Assembly: GCF_900111765.1 (NCBI RefSeq)
Contig: NZ_FOIB01000014.1
Coordinates: forward strand, 1 to 64,000
Source of the DNA: Myxococcus fulvus
Lineage (GTDB): Bacteria > Myxococcota > Myxococcia > Myxococcales > Myxococcaceae
Reading direction: 5' to 3'
DNA length: 64,000 bases
The notes below the pieces were generated by a model, which saw only the letters and a list, made by a program, of their open reading frames with translations, did no database searches and was not told where the DNA came from. Both the position numbers and the translations under genes were made by a program. Below, piece by piece: positions 25,407-34,934 of the stretch (positions are counted from its first letter, which is position 1; each line of letters starts with the position of its first letter).

Positions 25407-25476
25407 GGTGACACCTGTCACCACCGGTGACAACAGTCACCAGTTGGAGGCCCGTTGGGTGGTGACTGGAGTCACC
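25407..25476. promoter_or_regulatory. Three GGTGAC-N4-GTCACC dyads, probable upstream activator sites
   Basis: Three perfect 16-bp inverted repeats with the same 6-bp arms and different 4-bp centres (ACCT, AACA, TGGA) lie at 25407-25422, 25426-25441 and 25461-25476. They are 70-140 bp upstream of the sigma-54-like promoter of the repeat-protein gene, the usual range for enhancer-binding proteins. The other neighbour, truB, ends at 25590 and is not controlled from here. Confidence 0.75.
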
Positions 25477-25589
25477 GGCCCCTCGCCCTGTCTGTCAAAG
25501 AGCCGCACCCGTCCCTGTGTCCCGGGACGCACAGGACACATACGGACGACCCTCGAAAGCAGTTTCATGTCCCGGACAGCGGGCCTTGC

Positions 25590-26483
25590 TCACAGCCCGC
25601 CGCGCAGCTCCGACTCGCTCCACAGCGCGCCGTCCCGCTCACGCAGCAGGAACACGAGCCGCCCCTGGTGGAAGCCCCGCACCGGCGCCTCGGGGTCTGG
25701 GAAGCCCGTGGGGAGACGCCAGTCCGGTGGGCTCGTGCCGACGAGCGGGATGGAGCGCTCGCGACGCAGCTCGCCGACCTCGTGGTCCGTGAGCGGACGC
25801 ACTCGCGCCCAGGGGAGCAGCTCGCGGCCTGTCGCCAGCACTCGCGTTCCAGGCTCGGGGTCGGCCCAGGGACCGATTCGGGTCCGTCGCAGCGTGGACA
25901 GGTGCGCGCCGCAGCCGAGTGCCTGGCCGAGATCTCGCGCGAGGGAGCGCACGTAGTAGCCGCCCCGGCAGGTCAGCGTGAGGCGGCTGGTGTGGGGCAG
26001 GTCGTGTGAGAGCCAGCTCGCGGAGTGGAGGTACACGCGTGAGGGAGGCAGCTCCACCACTTCGCCCCGGTGTGCCTTGCGATACGCGGGCTCGCCTCCC
26101 ACCTTCTTGGCGCTCGTGGCGGGAGGGACCTGCTCTCTCCAGCCGAGCAACGGGGCGAGCGCGGCGTCGAGCTTCTCGGGCGTCAGCGAGGACGTGTCCC
26201 CCTGGAAGACGGGGCGGCCGTGCAGGTCCCCCGTGTCCATCTCCGTGCCCCAGATGACGTCCGCTTCGTAGGTCTTGGGCACGGCGTGCAGCAGCTCGAA
26301 CAGGCGCGTGGTCTGGCCCACGAGGATGAGCAGCAGCCCTTCCGCGAACGGGTCCAGCGTGCCGCCGTGACACACGGGCACGCGCTTGCCGGGGACAGCC
26401 CGGGCCTCCTCGAGGAACGACTGCACCACCGAGAAGCTCGTGGGGCCCACCGGCTTGTGTACGCGATAGAGCCCCGGCGTCAT
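25590..26483 (-). CDS. truB: tRNA pseudouridine(55) synthase
   Basis: A 297-residue enzyme that makes pseudouridine 55 in the T-arm of tRNAs. The signature catalytic region reads GGTLDPFAEGLLLILVGQTTR with the nucleophilic Asp; other family features are HKPVGPTSF near the start, KTYEADVIWGTEMDTGD and RGGYYVRSLARDLG. The ATG at 26483 gives the family-typical start; another at 26498 is five codons earlier. rbfA, infB or rpsO, frequent neighbours of truB, are absent here. It shares strand with the monooxygenase upstream but is 116 bp away. Confidence 0.95.
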   Translation of the reverse strand: MTPGLYRVHKPVGPTSFSVVQSFLEEARAVPGKRVPVCHGGTLDPFAEGLLLILVGQTTRLFELLHAVPKTYEADVIWGTEMDTGDLHGRPVFQGDTSSLTPEKLDAALAPLLGWREQVPPATSAKKVGGEPAYRKAHRGEVVELPPSRVYLHSASWLSHDLPHTSRLTLTCRGGYYVRSLARDLGQALGCGAHLSTLRRTRIGPWADPEPGTRVLATGRELLPWARVRPLTDHEVGELRRERSIPLVGTSPPDWRLPTGFPDPEAPVRGFHQGRLVFLLRERDGALWSESELRGGL

Positions 26484-26599
26484 GACGCGACCCTGCATGG
26501 GGAATTGCGCTGCGGAGGGAGGGGTGACACGCGGGAGACCTGGAGGTCGGCAGCATCGCGCCTGCCGGTGGGGTGTGTCACCGGAGAACGGACTGGGGG

Positions 26600-27772
26600 C
26601 TATGCGAGGAAGTCGTGGGCGACCACAGAGCGCAGCTGCTGGAGCGCCACCGCGTGCGGGAGGGCCCGCATCAACACGTCTCTCGACCATCGTGCCACTG
26701 GGTTGCGGAGGTAACGCAGTGACCCAGCTCGCCGACTCATGTCGGCGACGTGCTTCGTGCGGGGTCGGCGCCTGGCCTCGTAGGCTCGCAGGGCCTGGCG
26801 CAGGTCGCCGCCCTCTCGCAGGTGCTTCGCCAGGACCAGCGCATCCTCGATGGCCTGGCAGGCCCCCTGCGCCAGGTCCGTCACCATCGCGTGCGCGGCG
26901 TCTCCCAGCAACGTGACGGGGCCCTCGCCCCAGCGCGACAGCGGCTCCAGGTCATGGATGTCCGTGCGGAGGATGTCCGACTCGCGCGTGGCCTGGACCA
27001 GCGACTCGACGGGCGCCATCCAGCCGCGCACGTGGCGCAGCACCGCTTCGCGATGACCACCCTCCTCGTCACGCCCACCCTCGGGCGCTCGGGCCATGAG
27101 GAACCAGTACATCCGCCACGTCCCCTCCGGACCCCGGCCGAGATGACAGATGCCGAAGCGGGTCCCCTGGCCGTAGAGCTCGAACTGACTGCCCTCGGGA
27201 ATCAGCTCCGTCGGGACGTTCACGATGCCGCGCCACGAGGTCCGACCGCTGTAGCGCACTCGCGACTCCGGGCGCAGTTGCTGGCGGATGACGGAGCGCA
27301 GGCCATCCGCGCCGATGAGGCAGTCGCCCCGCGCCTGCTGACCGTCCGCGAACTCGACGCGGACCTCGTCGCCCTCCACCTGGAAGCCCGTGCACGCCGC
27401 CGCCATCCGGACGTTCTCCGGTCCGAGTGCTCGCAACAGCACCTGCTGGAGGTCCGCGCGGAGCAGCGTCACCGTCGGCTGTCCCAGCTCCTCACAGAGC
27501 GCGTTCACGTCGAGTCGCGAGAGCACCTTGCCGTCCCACCGGTGCATCACCGTCTGTCGCCAGCGGGCTCCCCTGTGAGCCACCTCGTCGGCCAGCCCCA
27601 ACAACGAGAAGGCCCACATCGCGTTCGGCCAGAGGGAGAGCCCTGCTCCGAGTGTTTGGTAATCCTCGGCGCGCTCGTACACCTTCACCTGGAGCCCCGC
27701 TCGACGGAGCGCGAGGGCCGCGCACAGCCCACCCACGCCGCCGCCCACGATGATGACTTCACGCGCTGACAC
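26600..27772 (-). CDS. FAD-dependent monooxygenase
   Basis: A 390-residue flavoprotein of the PHBH/salicylate-hydroxylase group. It has the N-terminal dinucleotide-binding GGGVGGLCAALALRRAG, the NAD(P)H/FAD motif GADGLRSVIR, and the third FAD motif LLGDAAHAMVTDLAQGACQAIEDA. Substrates are usually aromatic rings or isoprenoids; nothing nearby identifies one. GTG at 27772 is chosen because AAGGAGG lies about ten bases upstream and the FAD motif begins five codons on. No signal peptide. Confidence 0.92.
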   Translation of the reverse strand: MSAREVIIVGGGVGGLCAALALRRAGLQVKVYERAEDYQTLGAGLSLWPNAMWAFSLLGLADEVAHRGARWRQTVMHRWDGKVLSRLDVNALCEELGQPTVTLLRADLQQVLLRALGPENVRMAAACTGFQVEGDEVRVEFADGQQARGDCLIGADGLRSVIRQQLRPESRVRYSGRTSWRGIVNVPTELIPEGSQFELYGQGTRFGICHLGRGPEGTWRMYWFLMARAPEGGRDEEGGHREAVLRHVRGWMAPVESLVQATRESDILRTDIHDLEPLSRWGEGPVTLLGDAAHAMVTDLAQGACQAIEDALVLAKHLREGGDLRQALRAYEARRRPRTKHVADMSRRAGSLRYLRNPVARWSRDVLMRALPHAVALQQLRSVVAHDFLA

Positions 27773-28099
27773 GAGCGACTGGCCTCCTTCTCGGGAACGG
27801 GTCCGAAGCGGCTCGACTCTATCGCCCACGTGGACTCGCGGCCGACCAGGACATCAGGCGCGCTGATTGACGGTGTCACCCACGGACGTGGGGATGCCCG
27901 CGCGGGACTCGCGGTGAGACATGGCATCGGGCGCACGCACGGACTGACGGAGTCCCCATGAACGTGGCGCGTGGAATGGGAGCAGCCCAGGACTCATACG
28001 TCATCGCCCGACTCGTCGTCCGGGCGCCCTCCACCCGCGAGGCTCCGTCCTTCTCATCCGGCACGCGGATTGACGCGGGCATCCACGCAGGGCGCGGGC
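27773..28099. other. Intergenic region with no intact gene
   Basis: This 327-bp stretch holds no credible intact gene. It contains the decayed gene end at 27994-28053 and otherwise only shadow frames. Confidence 0.6.
27994..28053 (-). pseudogene. Decayed copy of the AAA ATPase 3' end
   Basis: This segment repeats the last codons of the adjacent ATPase gene (28100-28171). Aligned in frame with a short deletion it reads KDG-A-S-RVEG and ends DDESGDDV then stop, against KDG-A-T-QVEG and DDEPDDDA then stop in the intact gene. The period is about 106 bp. It looks like the remains of a tandem duplicate, with its upstream part lost. Confidence 0.6.
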
Positions 28100-29221
28100 T
28101 CACGCGTCATCGTCGGGCTCGTCGTCATCCTCCTCCGAGCGTCCCTCCACCTGCGTGGCGCCGTCCTTCTTCACCAGGTACACGGGCTCGCAGCGCGTGG
28201 CGCTCGCCACGGTGCGCGCCAGTTGCTCCGCGTGTGTCGTCACCCAGACCTGTGAGGTCTTCGACGCCTTCGCGAGCAGCCGGCCCAGGGGCTCCAGCAG
28301 GTCCGGATGCAGGCTCGTCTCGGGTTCGTTGAGCGCGAGGAACGCGGGCGGACGCGGGCTGAGCAACGCGGCCAGCAGGCAGAGGTAGCGCAGCGTGCCG
28401 TCGGACAGCTCGGCCGCGGCCATGGGGCGGCTCAGCCCGGGCATGTGCAGGAACAAGCTGAAGCGACCTTCCTCTGAGCGGACATCGAGCCTGGCGCCCG
28501 GGAACGCATCGTCGATGCCCTGGTCCAACGCCTGGTCGTCTCCGATGTCGAGGATGGTCATCAGCGCCGCCGCCAGGTCCGCGCCGTCATGCGCCAGCAC
28601 CGGCGTCCTCACGCCCACGCGAGGGTGGCGCATGGGTGCGTCCGGGTCCGTGCGGAAGTGATGGTAGAAGCGCCACGAGGCGAAGGTGCGCTGAACCTCC
28701 GACAACCGAGGGAAGCGGTGCGGCTCGCCCAGTTGGTCCAGAACCGACTCCGCGCTCCAGAGAACCGTGGGAAACGACACCCGCTTTCCCTCGGCGTCCC
28801 GCATGAAGGCCGTGCGGTCCTTGCGCTCCATCAGCACCACCTTGCGTCCTCCGGAGAGGGCCCACAGGTGTTCCGTCTTCACCTCGGGGTCCAGCCGGAA
28901 GGGGTCCGGCATCTTCGGAACAGGAGGGACGATGCCGCAGGTCAGTTCATACGCGAGTTCGCCCAGCTCCACCTGCACCGACAAGCGCACGGGCTTCTTC
29001 GCCATGCGCGGCCCGGCCCACAACACGCTCGGCGTCCCGCCCTCCTCCGCGAGCGTTCGTGCCAGTCTGCCCTCCGCCGCCACCGACAGCAGATACAGCG
29101 CGCGGTACAGGTTCGTCTTGCCGCTCCCGTTGGCGCCGACGATGACATTCATCGGCCCGAGCTCCATCGAGAGCCGACGCACCGAGCGGTAACCCGATAT
29201 CTGCAGACGCGTGATGGGCAT
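28100..29221 (-). CDS. AAA/RecF-like ATPase (OLD-type ABC ATPase domain)
   Basis: A 373-residue SMC/RecF-type ATPase. Walker A is GANGSGKTN after LQISGYRSVRRLSMELGP, the ABC signature region reads LSDGTLRYL, Walker B FLALNEPETSLHPDL, and a D-loop/switch His follows in VWVTTHAEQ. Such single-polypeptide ATPases occur in DNA repair and in phage-defence modules such as OLD or AbiEii-like sets, but no nuclease or toplike domain (TOPRIM) is in this protein and no effector gene is beside it. The C-terminus is an acidic tail (EEDDDEPDDDA). The gene end is duplicated nearby. Confidence 0.9.
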   Translation of the reverse strand: MPITRLQISGYRSVRRLSMELGPMNVIVGANGSGKTNLYRALYLLSVAAEGRLARTLAEEGGTPSVLWAGPRMAKKPVRLSVQVELGELAYELTCGIVPPVPKMPDPFRLDPEVKTEHLWALSGGRKVVLMERKDRTAFMRDAEGKRVSFPTVLWSAESVLDQLGEPHRFPRLSEVQRTFASWRFYHHFRTDPDAPMRHPRVGVRTPVLAHDGADLAAALMTILDIGDDQALDQGIDDAFPGARLDVRSEEGRFSLFLHMPGLSRPMAAAELSDGTLRYLCLLAALLSPRPPAFLALNEPETSLHPDLLEPLGRLLAKASKTSQVWVTTHAEQLARTVASATRCEPVYLVKKDGATQVEGRSEEDDDEPDDDA

Positions 29222-29529
29222 CGAGCGCCCACCCTACCGCGCTCGCCTCGCGCCGCAACCCGGAGCGCCGCGTCGCTCCGACAGGCCTGCTGTCCACTCC
29301 ACCGGAACCTCGAAGCAGCGACTCCCGCCTGCATGAGCGCCACGTGATGGGCCTGCTGCGCTCCAGACTGGCCGCGCACATCCTCGCGCCACCCACCACC
29401 ACGAGCCACACGTGGCGCCGAGTCCACATCACGCGGCAACCACTTTCCCATCCAGGCGCCACGCCCCTCACACCGCGACGTATCCGCGGAGGTCGCCTCG
29501 CGCGACCTCTCCCCGGCCGAGGTCCACGG
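29222..29529. other. Divergent intergenic region
   Basis: Roughly 300 bp between the divergent AAA ATPase and the first LVIVD lipoprotein. I see no gene, repeat or clear promoter; the open frame entering 29530 is non-coding in character. Confidence 0.5.
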
Positions 29530-31188
29530 ATGACTCACCCTCCCCGCTCACACCGAATCCTGACGTCCCTCTGCGTCCTCACCCTCGCCCTGTGCTCCGG
29601 CTGTGACGACGACGACAAGTCCCGCCGCGCGGCACCTCCCGACGCGAGCGAATCGCCGCAGGACGACGCTGGGACTCCCGACGCGGGCACTCCCTGGGAC
29701 GGCACCGCCACCCCACTCGAGGAGCGCGGCAACTGGGTGGACCCGGGCCGCTCCTCCGCCTGTGACTTCGACACCGCCGACGCCTCCACCTCCCCCTGCC
29801 AGGAGCCCTCCCGCTTCGACGTGTCCTCGTGCGACCCCACCGCGCTCGCCGCACTCGACCCGCAGGGCATCTACATGGTCGACCTGCGCACCGAGCGCAC
29901 CCTCACCGATGGCGGCACCCTGGCCACGGGCACCTTCACCTCGTTCCGACTCAGCGAGGACGGCACCCAGGACACGATGATGGGCCAGCCCCTCCTCACC
30001 CGCGACACTCGCGATGGCGGGTTCTCCCTCGTCTCGCGCACTGTGACGAACACCACCACCACGCTGAGGGGCTGCAACACGCTCGCGCCGGACCGCATCA
30101 CCGGCTGCTTCGCCCGCTGCTTCGGCGCCGGCGCCATCCAGAAGGGGACCTTCACCGCCCACCGCGTCGCGAAGTGGTCCGGTGAACCCGAGTCCTCCGG
30201 CGGATTGACGCTCCTCTCCGAGACCCACGTCGCCACCGGTGAGCCCGTGGACGTGTACGTCGCCAGGTCCCACGCCTACGTCGTCTCCATGCGACGCCTG
30301 GGCCGCAACGGCGGCCTGTCCGTCTACGACGTCAGCGACCCGCACCACCCCGTCTTCAAGACCTCCATCAGCCTCCCCCAGGACAACCTCTGGAACGCCG
30401 CCTGGGCCCACGGGGACGCGCTCTACATCGCCAGCGCCGACTCGGGCACCGTCGTCTACGACATCTCCAACCCCGCCTCCCCCAGCTTCGTGCGCAACCT
30501 GCCCTCCGGCACCTACGGCGTGCACACCCTGCTCGTCGATGGCCAGCGGCTCTACGCGATGGCTCCGGAGAGCGGCACCTTCGTCTACGACGTGACGAAC
30601 CCGCTCGACCCGGTGCTGCTCACCCTCATCTCCCTGCCCGAGCCCCTCTCCCTCGCCGGGCCCCACGACGCCTTCGCCTACCAGGGGCGCCTGTACATCA
30701 GCAACGCCAACGGCGGTTACTCCATCATGGACGTCACGGACCTCGAGGACGTGCGGCACCTGGGCCAGTTCGTCCACGGCAACAAGGCCTTCGCGCACCA
30801 CAGCGCGGTGGGCACCTTCTCCGGCCGCACCATCGCCTTCGAGGGCGGCGAGGGTCCCGGCGCCCACCTGCGCGTGCTCGACGTCACCGACCCGGCGCAC
30901 ATCGTGAAGATTGGCGAGGTGCGCAAGCGCAACGTCACCTCCATCCACAACCTCATCCTCCGCGGCCAGACGCTCTACGTCGCCTGGTACCAGGAGGGCC
31001 TGCGCGTGTTCGACGTGAGCAACCCCACGAGCCCCCGACAGGTGGCGCACCACAACACCTATCGGGAGACCGACCCCGAGCGCACCGACAGCCCCTTCAC
31101 CGGCGCCTACGGCGTGCGCGTGCCCGGTGACGGGCACGTCTACGTGGTCGACTCCTCGCGCGGGCTGCTCATCTTCGACGAGCCCTGA
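29530..31188 (+). CDS. LVIVD-repeat lipoprotein
   Basis: A 552-residue exported lipoprotein. The signal peptide ends in LALCSGC, a lipobox, followed by four Asp at the mature start. An Asp/Ala/Pro linker leads to a Cys-containing domain (residues about 75-210) and then a beta-propeller of LVIVD-type blades: VYDVSDPHHPVF, VYDISNPASPSF, VYDVTNPLDPVL, IMDVTDLEDVRHLG, VLDVTDPAHIVKIG and VFDVSNPTSPRQVA. LVIVD repeats mark surface or periplasmic proteins of unknown function. GAGG precedes the ATG. A paralog with the same layout lies at 41454-43031. Confidence 0.92.
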   Translation: MTHPPRSHRILTSLCVLTLALCSGCDDDDKSRRAAPPDASESPQDDAGTPDAGTPWDGTATPLEERGNWVDPGRSSACDFDTADASTSPCQEPSRFDVSSCDPTALAALDPQGIYMVDLRTERTLTDGGTLATGTFTSFRLSEDGTQDTMMGQPLLTRDTRDGGFSLVSRTVTNTTTTLRGCNTLAPDRITGCFARCFGAGAIQKGTFTAHRVAKWSGEPESSGGLTLLSETHVATGEPVDVYVARSHAYVVSMRRLGRNGGLSVYDVSDPHHPVFKTSISLPQDNLWNAAWAHGDALYIASADSGTVVYDISNPASPSFVRNLPSGTYGVHTLLVDGQRLYAMAPESGTFVYDVTNPLDPVLLTLISLPEPLSLAGPHDAFAYQGRLYISNANGGYSIMDVTDLEDVRHLGQFVHGNKAFAHHSAVGTFSGRTIAFEGGEGPGAHLRVLDVTDPAHIVKIGEVRKRNVTSIHNLILRGQTLYVAWYQEGLRVFDVSNPTSPRQVAHHNTYRETDPERTDSPFTGAYGVRVPGDGHVYVVDSSRGLLIFDEP

Positions 31189-31206
31189 AAAGAGCCCCCT
31201 CCGGAC

Positions 31207-32637
31207 TCAGTGCCTCCGGACGTGACGCAGCAGCTTCTGGTACCGCGCGCCCTGCTTCTGCTCGGAGACCTCCGGCACCTGCACGGGCGCGCCGGCCCAG
31301 TCGGACAGCCGCTCGAAGAAGAACGTGCGCTGGGGCTCGGGCAGCGCCGTCAGCGTCCCGTAGAAGCCGATGCCCTCCGGGTCCACGACCCGGTACGCGT
31401 CGTTCCACGGGCTCACGTGGAACGCGGAGGCGCTCCACGGGCTGAGCGCGCCATCCAGGATGAGTACCTGCTTTGCGTGCAGCCGCGCCCACACCTCCAG
31501 CTTCAGCAGCGGCACCGGGTTGTAGAACTTCGTCACGCCCAGGGGCGGCAGGAACGTGGGCACCTGTCCACCCGGGTAGCGCAGCAGGTCGCGCAGCTCC
31601 GCCTCCGGATACAGCGGCGCGCCCAGCTCCGTGGCGCTCTGGTAGCTCTCCGGCTCACCGAACGTCGCCAGCGCCTGGTCCGAGAAGATGTACGCCGGGC
31701 CCGCCACCAGGTCCACGAAGCCGAACAGCTCCTCCGCCGACACCGTGGGCTCCGGGATGCTGTCGCAGTCGTACGGCGCCAGCCCCAGGTACTCCCAGAA
31801 GTTGAACGACAACCGCACCACGCTGAACTCCAGCGACTTGTCCACGCCCAGCGTGTCGAAGGTGAAGCCCCACTCCACCTGCGCCGCCAGCAACGGCGAG
31901 AGCTCCTCGCGACGAGCCAACGCCGCGCGCTGCACCGCCGTCAGCTTCGCGCGGCACGTCGCATCCCCCACGTTGCGCAGGAAGTGCGCGGCCCGCGCGT
32001 CCTGCAAGCCCAGGCTGTGCCGCTCCGCGTACGCCAGCGTCCCCTGCACGTCGTTCGGGAAGTAGTAGCGGTGCAGTAGCGCCGCCGTGCCACCCCGGAA
32101 CACGCCCGTGGACAGCCACCGCCCCGTGTAGAGCGTCTTGAACACCTCCACCACCCGGTGCGCGTCCGCCGCGGACTGCCACACGTCCAACAGGCGCCAG
32201 TCTCGCGAGGCCGGCGTCGAGGTGCCGTAGAAGCGGTGCTCCACCGTCACCTGGTTGCCCTCGAGCAGGTCCACCGGCTCCGCGGCGATGGGCTCCGTGA
32301 AGAGCTCCGCGCCCTCCGTGTCGATGACCATCGGCGCCGTCGTCGACCGGTGGAACAACGTCATGCGCTGGAGGAACTTCTCCCCGTGCGGACGGCGATG
32401 GTCCGCCGGCTGCTCGAAGTCGAGCGTGAAGAAGCGGAAGTCCTCGAACTGCTCATCCCCCAGAATCGTCACCCCCGGCAGCGCCTCCAGCCGCGCGCGG
32501 ATGTCGTCGTCGAGGGTCCGCCGCTCCTGCGCGGCGTCCTCGGGCGCCCCCGCGGACCCCGCGTCACCACACGCACCCAACAACGACACCACCAGCGCGC
32601 CCACCACGCCCCGAAGCCGATGCCTCCGTGCCAACAT
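31207..32637 (-). CDS. S37-like (PS-10) peptidase homolog, lipoprotein, catalytic Ser missing
   Basis: A 476-residue lipoprotein (lipobox LLGAC) resembling the S37 family of secreted tripeptidyl aminopeptidases. Family-like segments are VEHRFYGTSTPASRDW, a helix with W-Q-S-A-A-D-A-H-R, and late on LILDGALSPWSASAFHVSP. The nucleophile elbow, normally G-x-S-K-G-G-M-T, reads TGVFRGGTAAL, so Ser is replaced by Phe (codon TTC, one base from TCC). It may be a pseudoenzyme or use a different residue. GAGGAG precedes the ATG at 32637. Convergent with the LVIVD gene; next to a fungalysin on the same strand. Confidence 0.8.
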   Translation of the reverse strand: MLARRHRLRGVVGALVVSLLGACGDAGSAGAPEDAAQERRTLDDDIRARLEALPGVTILGDEQFEDFRFFTLDFEQPADHRRPHGEKFLQRMTLFHRSTTAPMVIDTEGAELFTEPIAAEPVDLLEGNQVTVEHRFYGTSTPASRDWRLLDVWQSAADAHRVVEVFKTLYTGRWLSTGVFRGGTAALLHRYYFPNDVQGTLAYAERHSLGLQDARAAHFLRNVGDATCRAKLTAVQRAALARREELSPLLAAQVEWGFTFDTLGVDKSLEFSVVRLSFNFWEYLGLAPYDCDSIPEPTVSAEELFGFVDLVAGPAYIFSDQALATFGEPESYQSATELGAPLYPEAELRDLLRYPGGQVPTFLPPLGVTKFYNPVPLLKLEVWARLHAKQVLILDGALSPWSASAFHVSPWNDAYRVVDPEGIGFYGTLTALPEPQRTFFFERLSDWAGAPVQVPEVSEQKQGARYQKLLRHVRRH

Positions 32638-32725
32638 GTCTCGCTCCTCTCGATGGAAACCCTCACAGGGGTGCTTCAAGCTCTCGAATCGAGAGGGCCA
32701 CCGTCCAGAACGTGGCGGGTGGTGC

Positions 32726-34792
32726 TCAGCGAGGGGTGCGCGCGGGAGCTTCGTCGCGGCCCCTGACGAAGTCGCACGAGGGCGGCACCGCGTAGCCGTT
32801 GACGGCGACGGCGTTGAAGGCGGTGGCGTTGGAGCCCAGACCGAAGCCCGCGAAGGCTCGCCACATGCGGCAGACGTCCTCGCCTCCGTGCAGCGTGTGC
32901 GCCGCGCTGATGATGGCGTCGCGCGTCTGGAGGAAGGAGGGGTTGCAGGGGGCGCGCTTCAGGCCCTCGATGAAGTACAGCAGCATGCGCTGGTTGCCCG
33001 CGCCGCCCTGGGCGTCCTGGAGATTCGCGTCGAAGCCCCACTGCGCGACGAGCGCCCAGTACACCTCCCACAGCGCCTGCGCGAACACCGCGCCCACGCC
33101 GTGGGGCACGGGCAGCGTGTTGCTGCTCTCGTAGGTCCAGGTGTTGCGAATGGAGTCCAACGTGTACGGCTGCGGGCGCAGCCCCGCGCCCGTGGTGGCC
33201 TGGTTCTGGAGATAGGTGCCCACGCCGCGCGGCGTGCTCGCGGTGTCGCCCGGGCGCGCGGTGAACACGAGCGCCAGGAAGTCGCTGAGCCCCTCGCCGG
33301 GCTGCTGGCGATTGGTGAGGCACGACACGATGGAGGGGCCACCGACGAGCCGGTTGGAGACGCCGTGGCCGTACTCGTGCGCGATGATGCCGCTGTCGAG
33401 CGAGCCGTCCCGGTCCGGATTCGGCGGGGTCCACAGGTAGAGCTGCATGCGCGGACGCACCCCGTCCGGCGGCGTGAGGAAGTTGGCGTTGTTCGTGCCA
33501 CCGCCGTCCTGCGCCTCGGCGCGCACGTCGTCGTTACCCAGGCCGCCCCGCCCCAGGTTGTTGACCTGGAAGTTGCCGGCCACCTCGTCGAAGCCGTACG
33601 GGTACAGCACGTCGTGCAGGCGGTTGTTCCAATAGAACAGGTTCACGACGGACGCCGAGACGTACGTGGAGGGCGCGCCCGTGAGGTCGAGCGGGAAGAC
33701 GCAGTCGAGCATCACGCCACAGTCCGGCTCTCCCGACGTGGGCGGCAGGTTGTTCGCGTCGCGGTCCTCGTACGCATGGACGTTGTTGCCGCGCGGCGTG
33801 GTGTGCTCCGCGCCCGCGACGCCGTCCGTGTCATGCCAGCCGTGGGGTGACGCCTCCGTCGCGCGTCCATCCGCGGGCGGCAGCGGGGCCGTGTGGTGGG
33901 GGCTCTCCACCGGCATCGGGTAGACCTTGTACGAATCGCTCGCGACCTGGTCGAAGCGCGTCCAGACCTCGCCCGTCTCCGCGTCCACCGTCAGCTCGTA
34001 GGCGTGCCGCGCATCCAGCGTGTGCACCAGGAAGTGCCACACCCAGCGGGACTCCCCCCGACGCAGGGGCAGCACCGCGAGCGATGCGTCGATGGGCTCG
34101 CTCGACAGCCCCGTCACCTCGACCCGCGTGCGTCGCGCCGGGCCCGGCTCCGCCTCGAGCGCTCGGGGCGCTCGGGCCAGCGGCACACCCAGGTGCTTCG
34201 CCGCGCTCCGGACCGCCTCGGCGGCGCCCAGGCGAGGCGTGGTGCCCACGAGCGTCGACTCCACCGAGGGCTGCAGGTCGCTGTGCACCGCGAGCACGCG
34301 CCCCTCGCGGTCCACGTTGAGCTGCAGCCGAGTGTTGTAGACGGTGACACCCTTGTACTTCTGTCGCAGGTACAGGTGCGTGGCGCCGCTGGGCCTGGAG
34401 TAGACGCGGTCGGCCACATCCAGGCCCGCCAGGTCCGTGAGCTCCAGGCCCAGGACGTCGAGGTTTCGCTGGACGAACGCCAGCCCCACGGCCAGCGCGT
34501 CTCCCGACGCGGGCTCGGAGAGCGCGCCCACCAGGTTCACCAGCGAGCGCACCCGCCCCGTCGAGGGGTCCACCTCCACGCGGAGGTCCGGCACCGCGCG
34601 ACGCAGGCGGGCCTCCGCCTCTTCCTGGACCGCGGAGACTCGCCAGCGCGGGCCCGCGTCGTGCGACAGCCGCGCGTCGTGGTGCCGCTCCGTCAGTCCC
34701 TGCGCGGTGATTGCGCGGGCGGAGGGAAGCCAGAGCACTCCGGAGACCAGCACCGCGCGGACGAGGTACCGGCGGACATCACGTGAGGACAT
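32726..34792 (-). CDS. Fungalysin-type (M36) metalloprotease
   Basis: A 688-residue secreted zinc protease. The signal peptide ends around SARA; residues 25-340 form the FTP/PepSY-type propeptide (VYNTRLQLNVDREGRVLAVHSDL by pattern), and the catalytic domain carries HEYGHGVSN with the two His ligands and Glu, then the downstream EGLSDFLALV Glu ligand. NNVHAYEDRDANN opens the mature enzyme as in fungalysins. A GAACG... leader is absent but AGGAG precedes the ATG at 34792. It probably digests extracellular protein, in keeping with a predatory lifestyle. Confidence 0.95.
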   Translation of the reverse strand: MSSRDVRRYLVRAVLVSGVLWLPSARAITAQGLTERHHDARLSHDAGPRWRVSAVQEEAEARLRRAVPDLRVEVDPSTGRVRSLVNLVGALSEPASGDALAVGLAFVQRNLDVLGLELTDLAGLDVADRVYSRPSGATHLYLRQKYKGVTVYNTRLQLNVDREGRVLAVHSDLQPSVESTLVGTTPRLGAAEAVRSAAKHLGVPLARAPRALEAEPGPARRTRVEVTGLSSEPIDASLAVLPLRRGESRWVWHFLVHTLDARHAYELTVDAETGEVWTRFDQVASDSYKVYPMPVESPHHTAPLPPADGRATEASPHGWHDTDGVAGAEHTTPRGNNVHAYEDRDANNLPPTSGEPDCGVMLDCVFPLDLTGAPSTYVSASVVNLFYWNNRLHDVLYPYGFDEVAGNFQVNNLGRGGLGNDDVRAEAQDGGGTNNANFLTPPDGVRPRMQLYLWTPPNPDRDGSLDSGIIAHEYGHGVSNRLVGGPSIVSCLTNRQQPGEGLSDFLALVFTARPGDTASTPRGVGTYLQNQATTGAGLRPQPYTLDSIRNTWTYESSNTLPVPHGVGAVFAQALWEVYWALVAQWGFDANLQDAQGGAGNQRMLLYFIEGLKRAPCNPSFLQTRDAIISAAHTLHGGEDVCRMWRAFAGFGLGSNATAFNAVAVNGYAVPPSCDFVRGRDEAPARTPR

Positions 34793-34934
34793 GTCGTGCT
34801 CCTGGGTGGCGACGGACAAGCCCCGACATGGGGCGGTCGCGCACCGGGAGGAGACACGCGTCACCCGGGGACCTCCAACGAGGTCCCTGGACGACTATCG
34901 ACTTCCTGGCGGAAGGCCTCGGCGGTGCGCGGGC

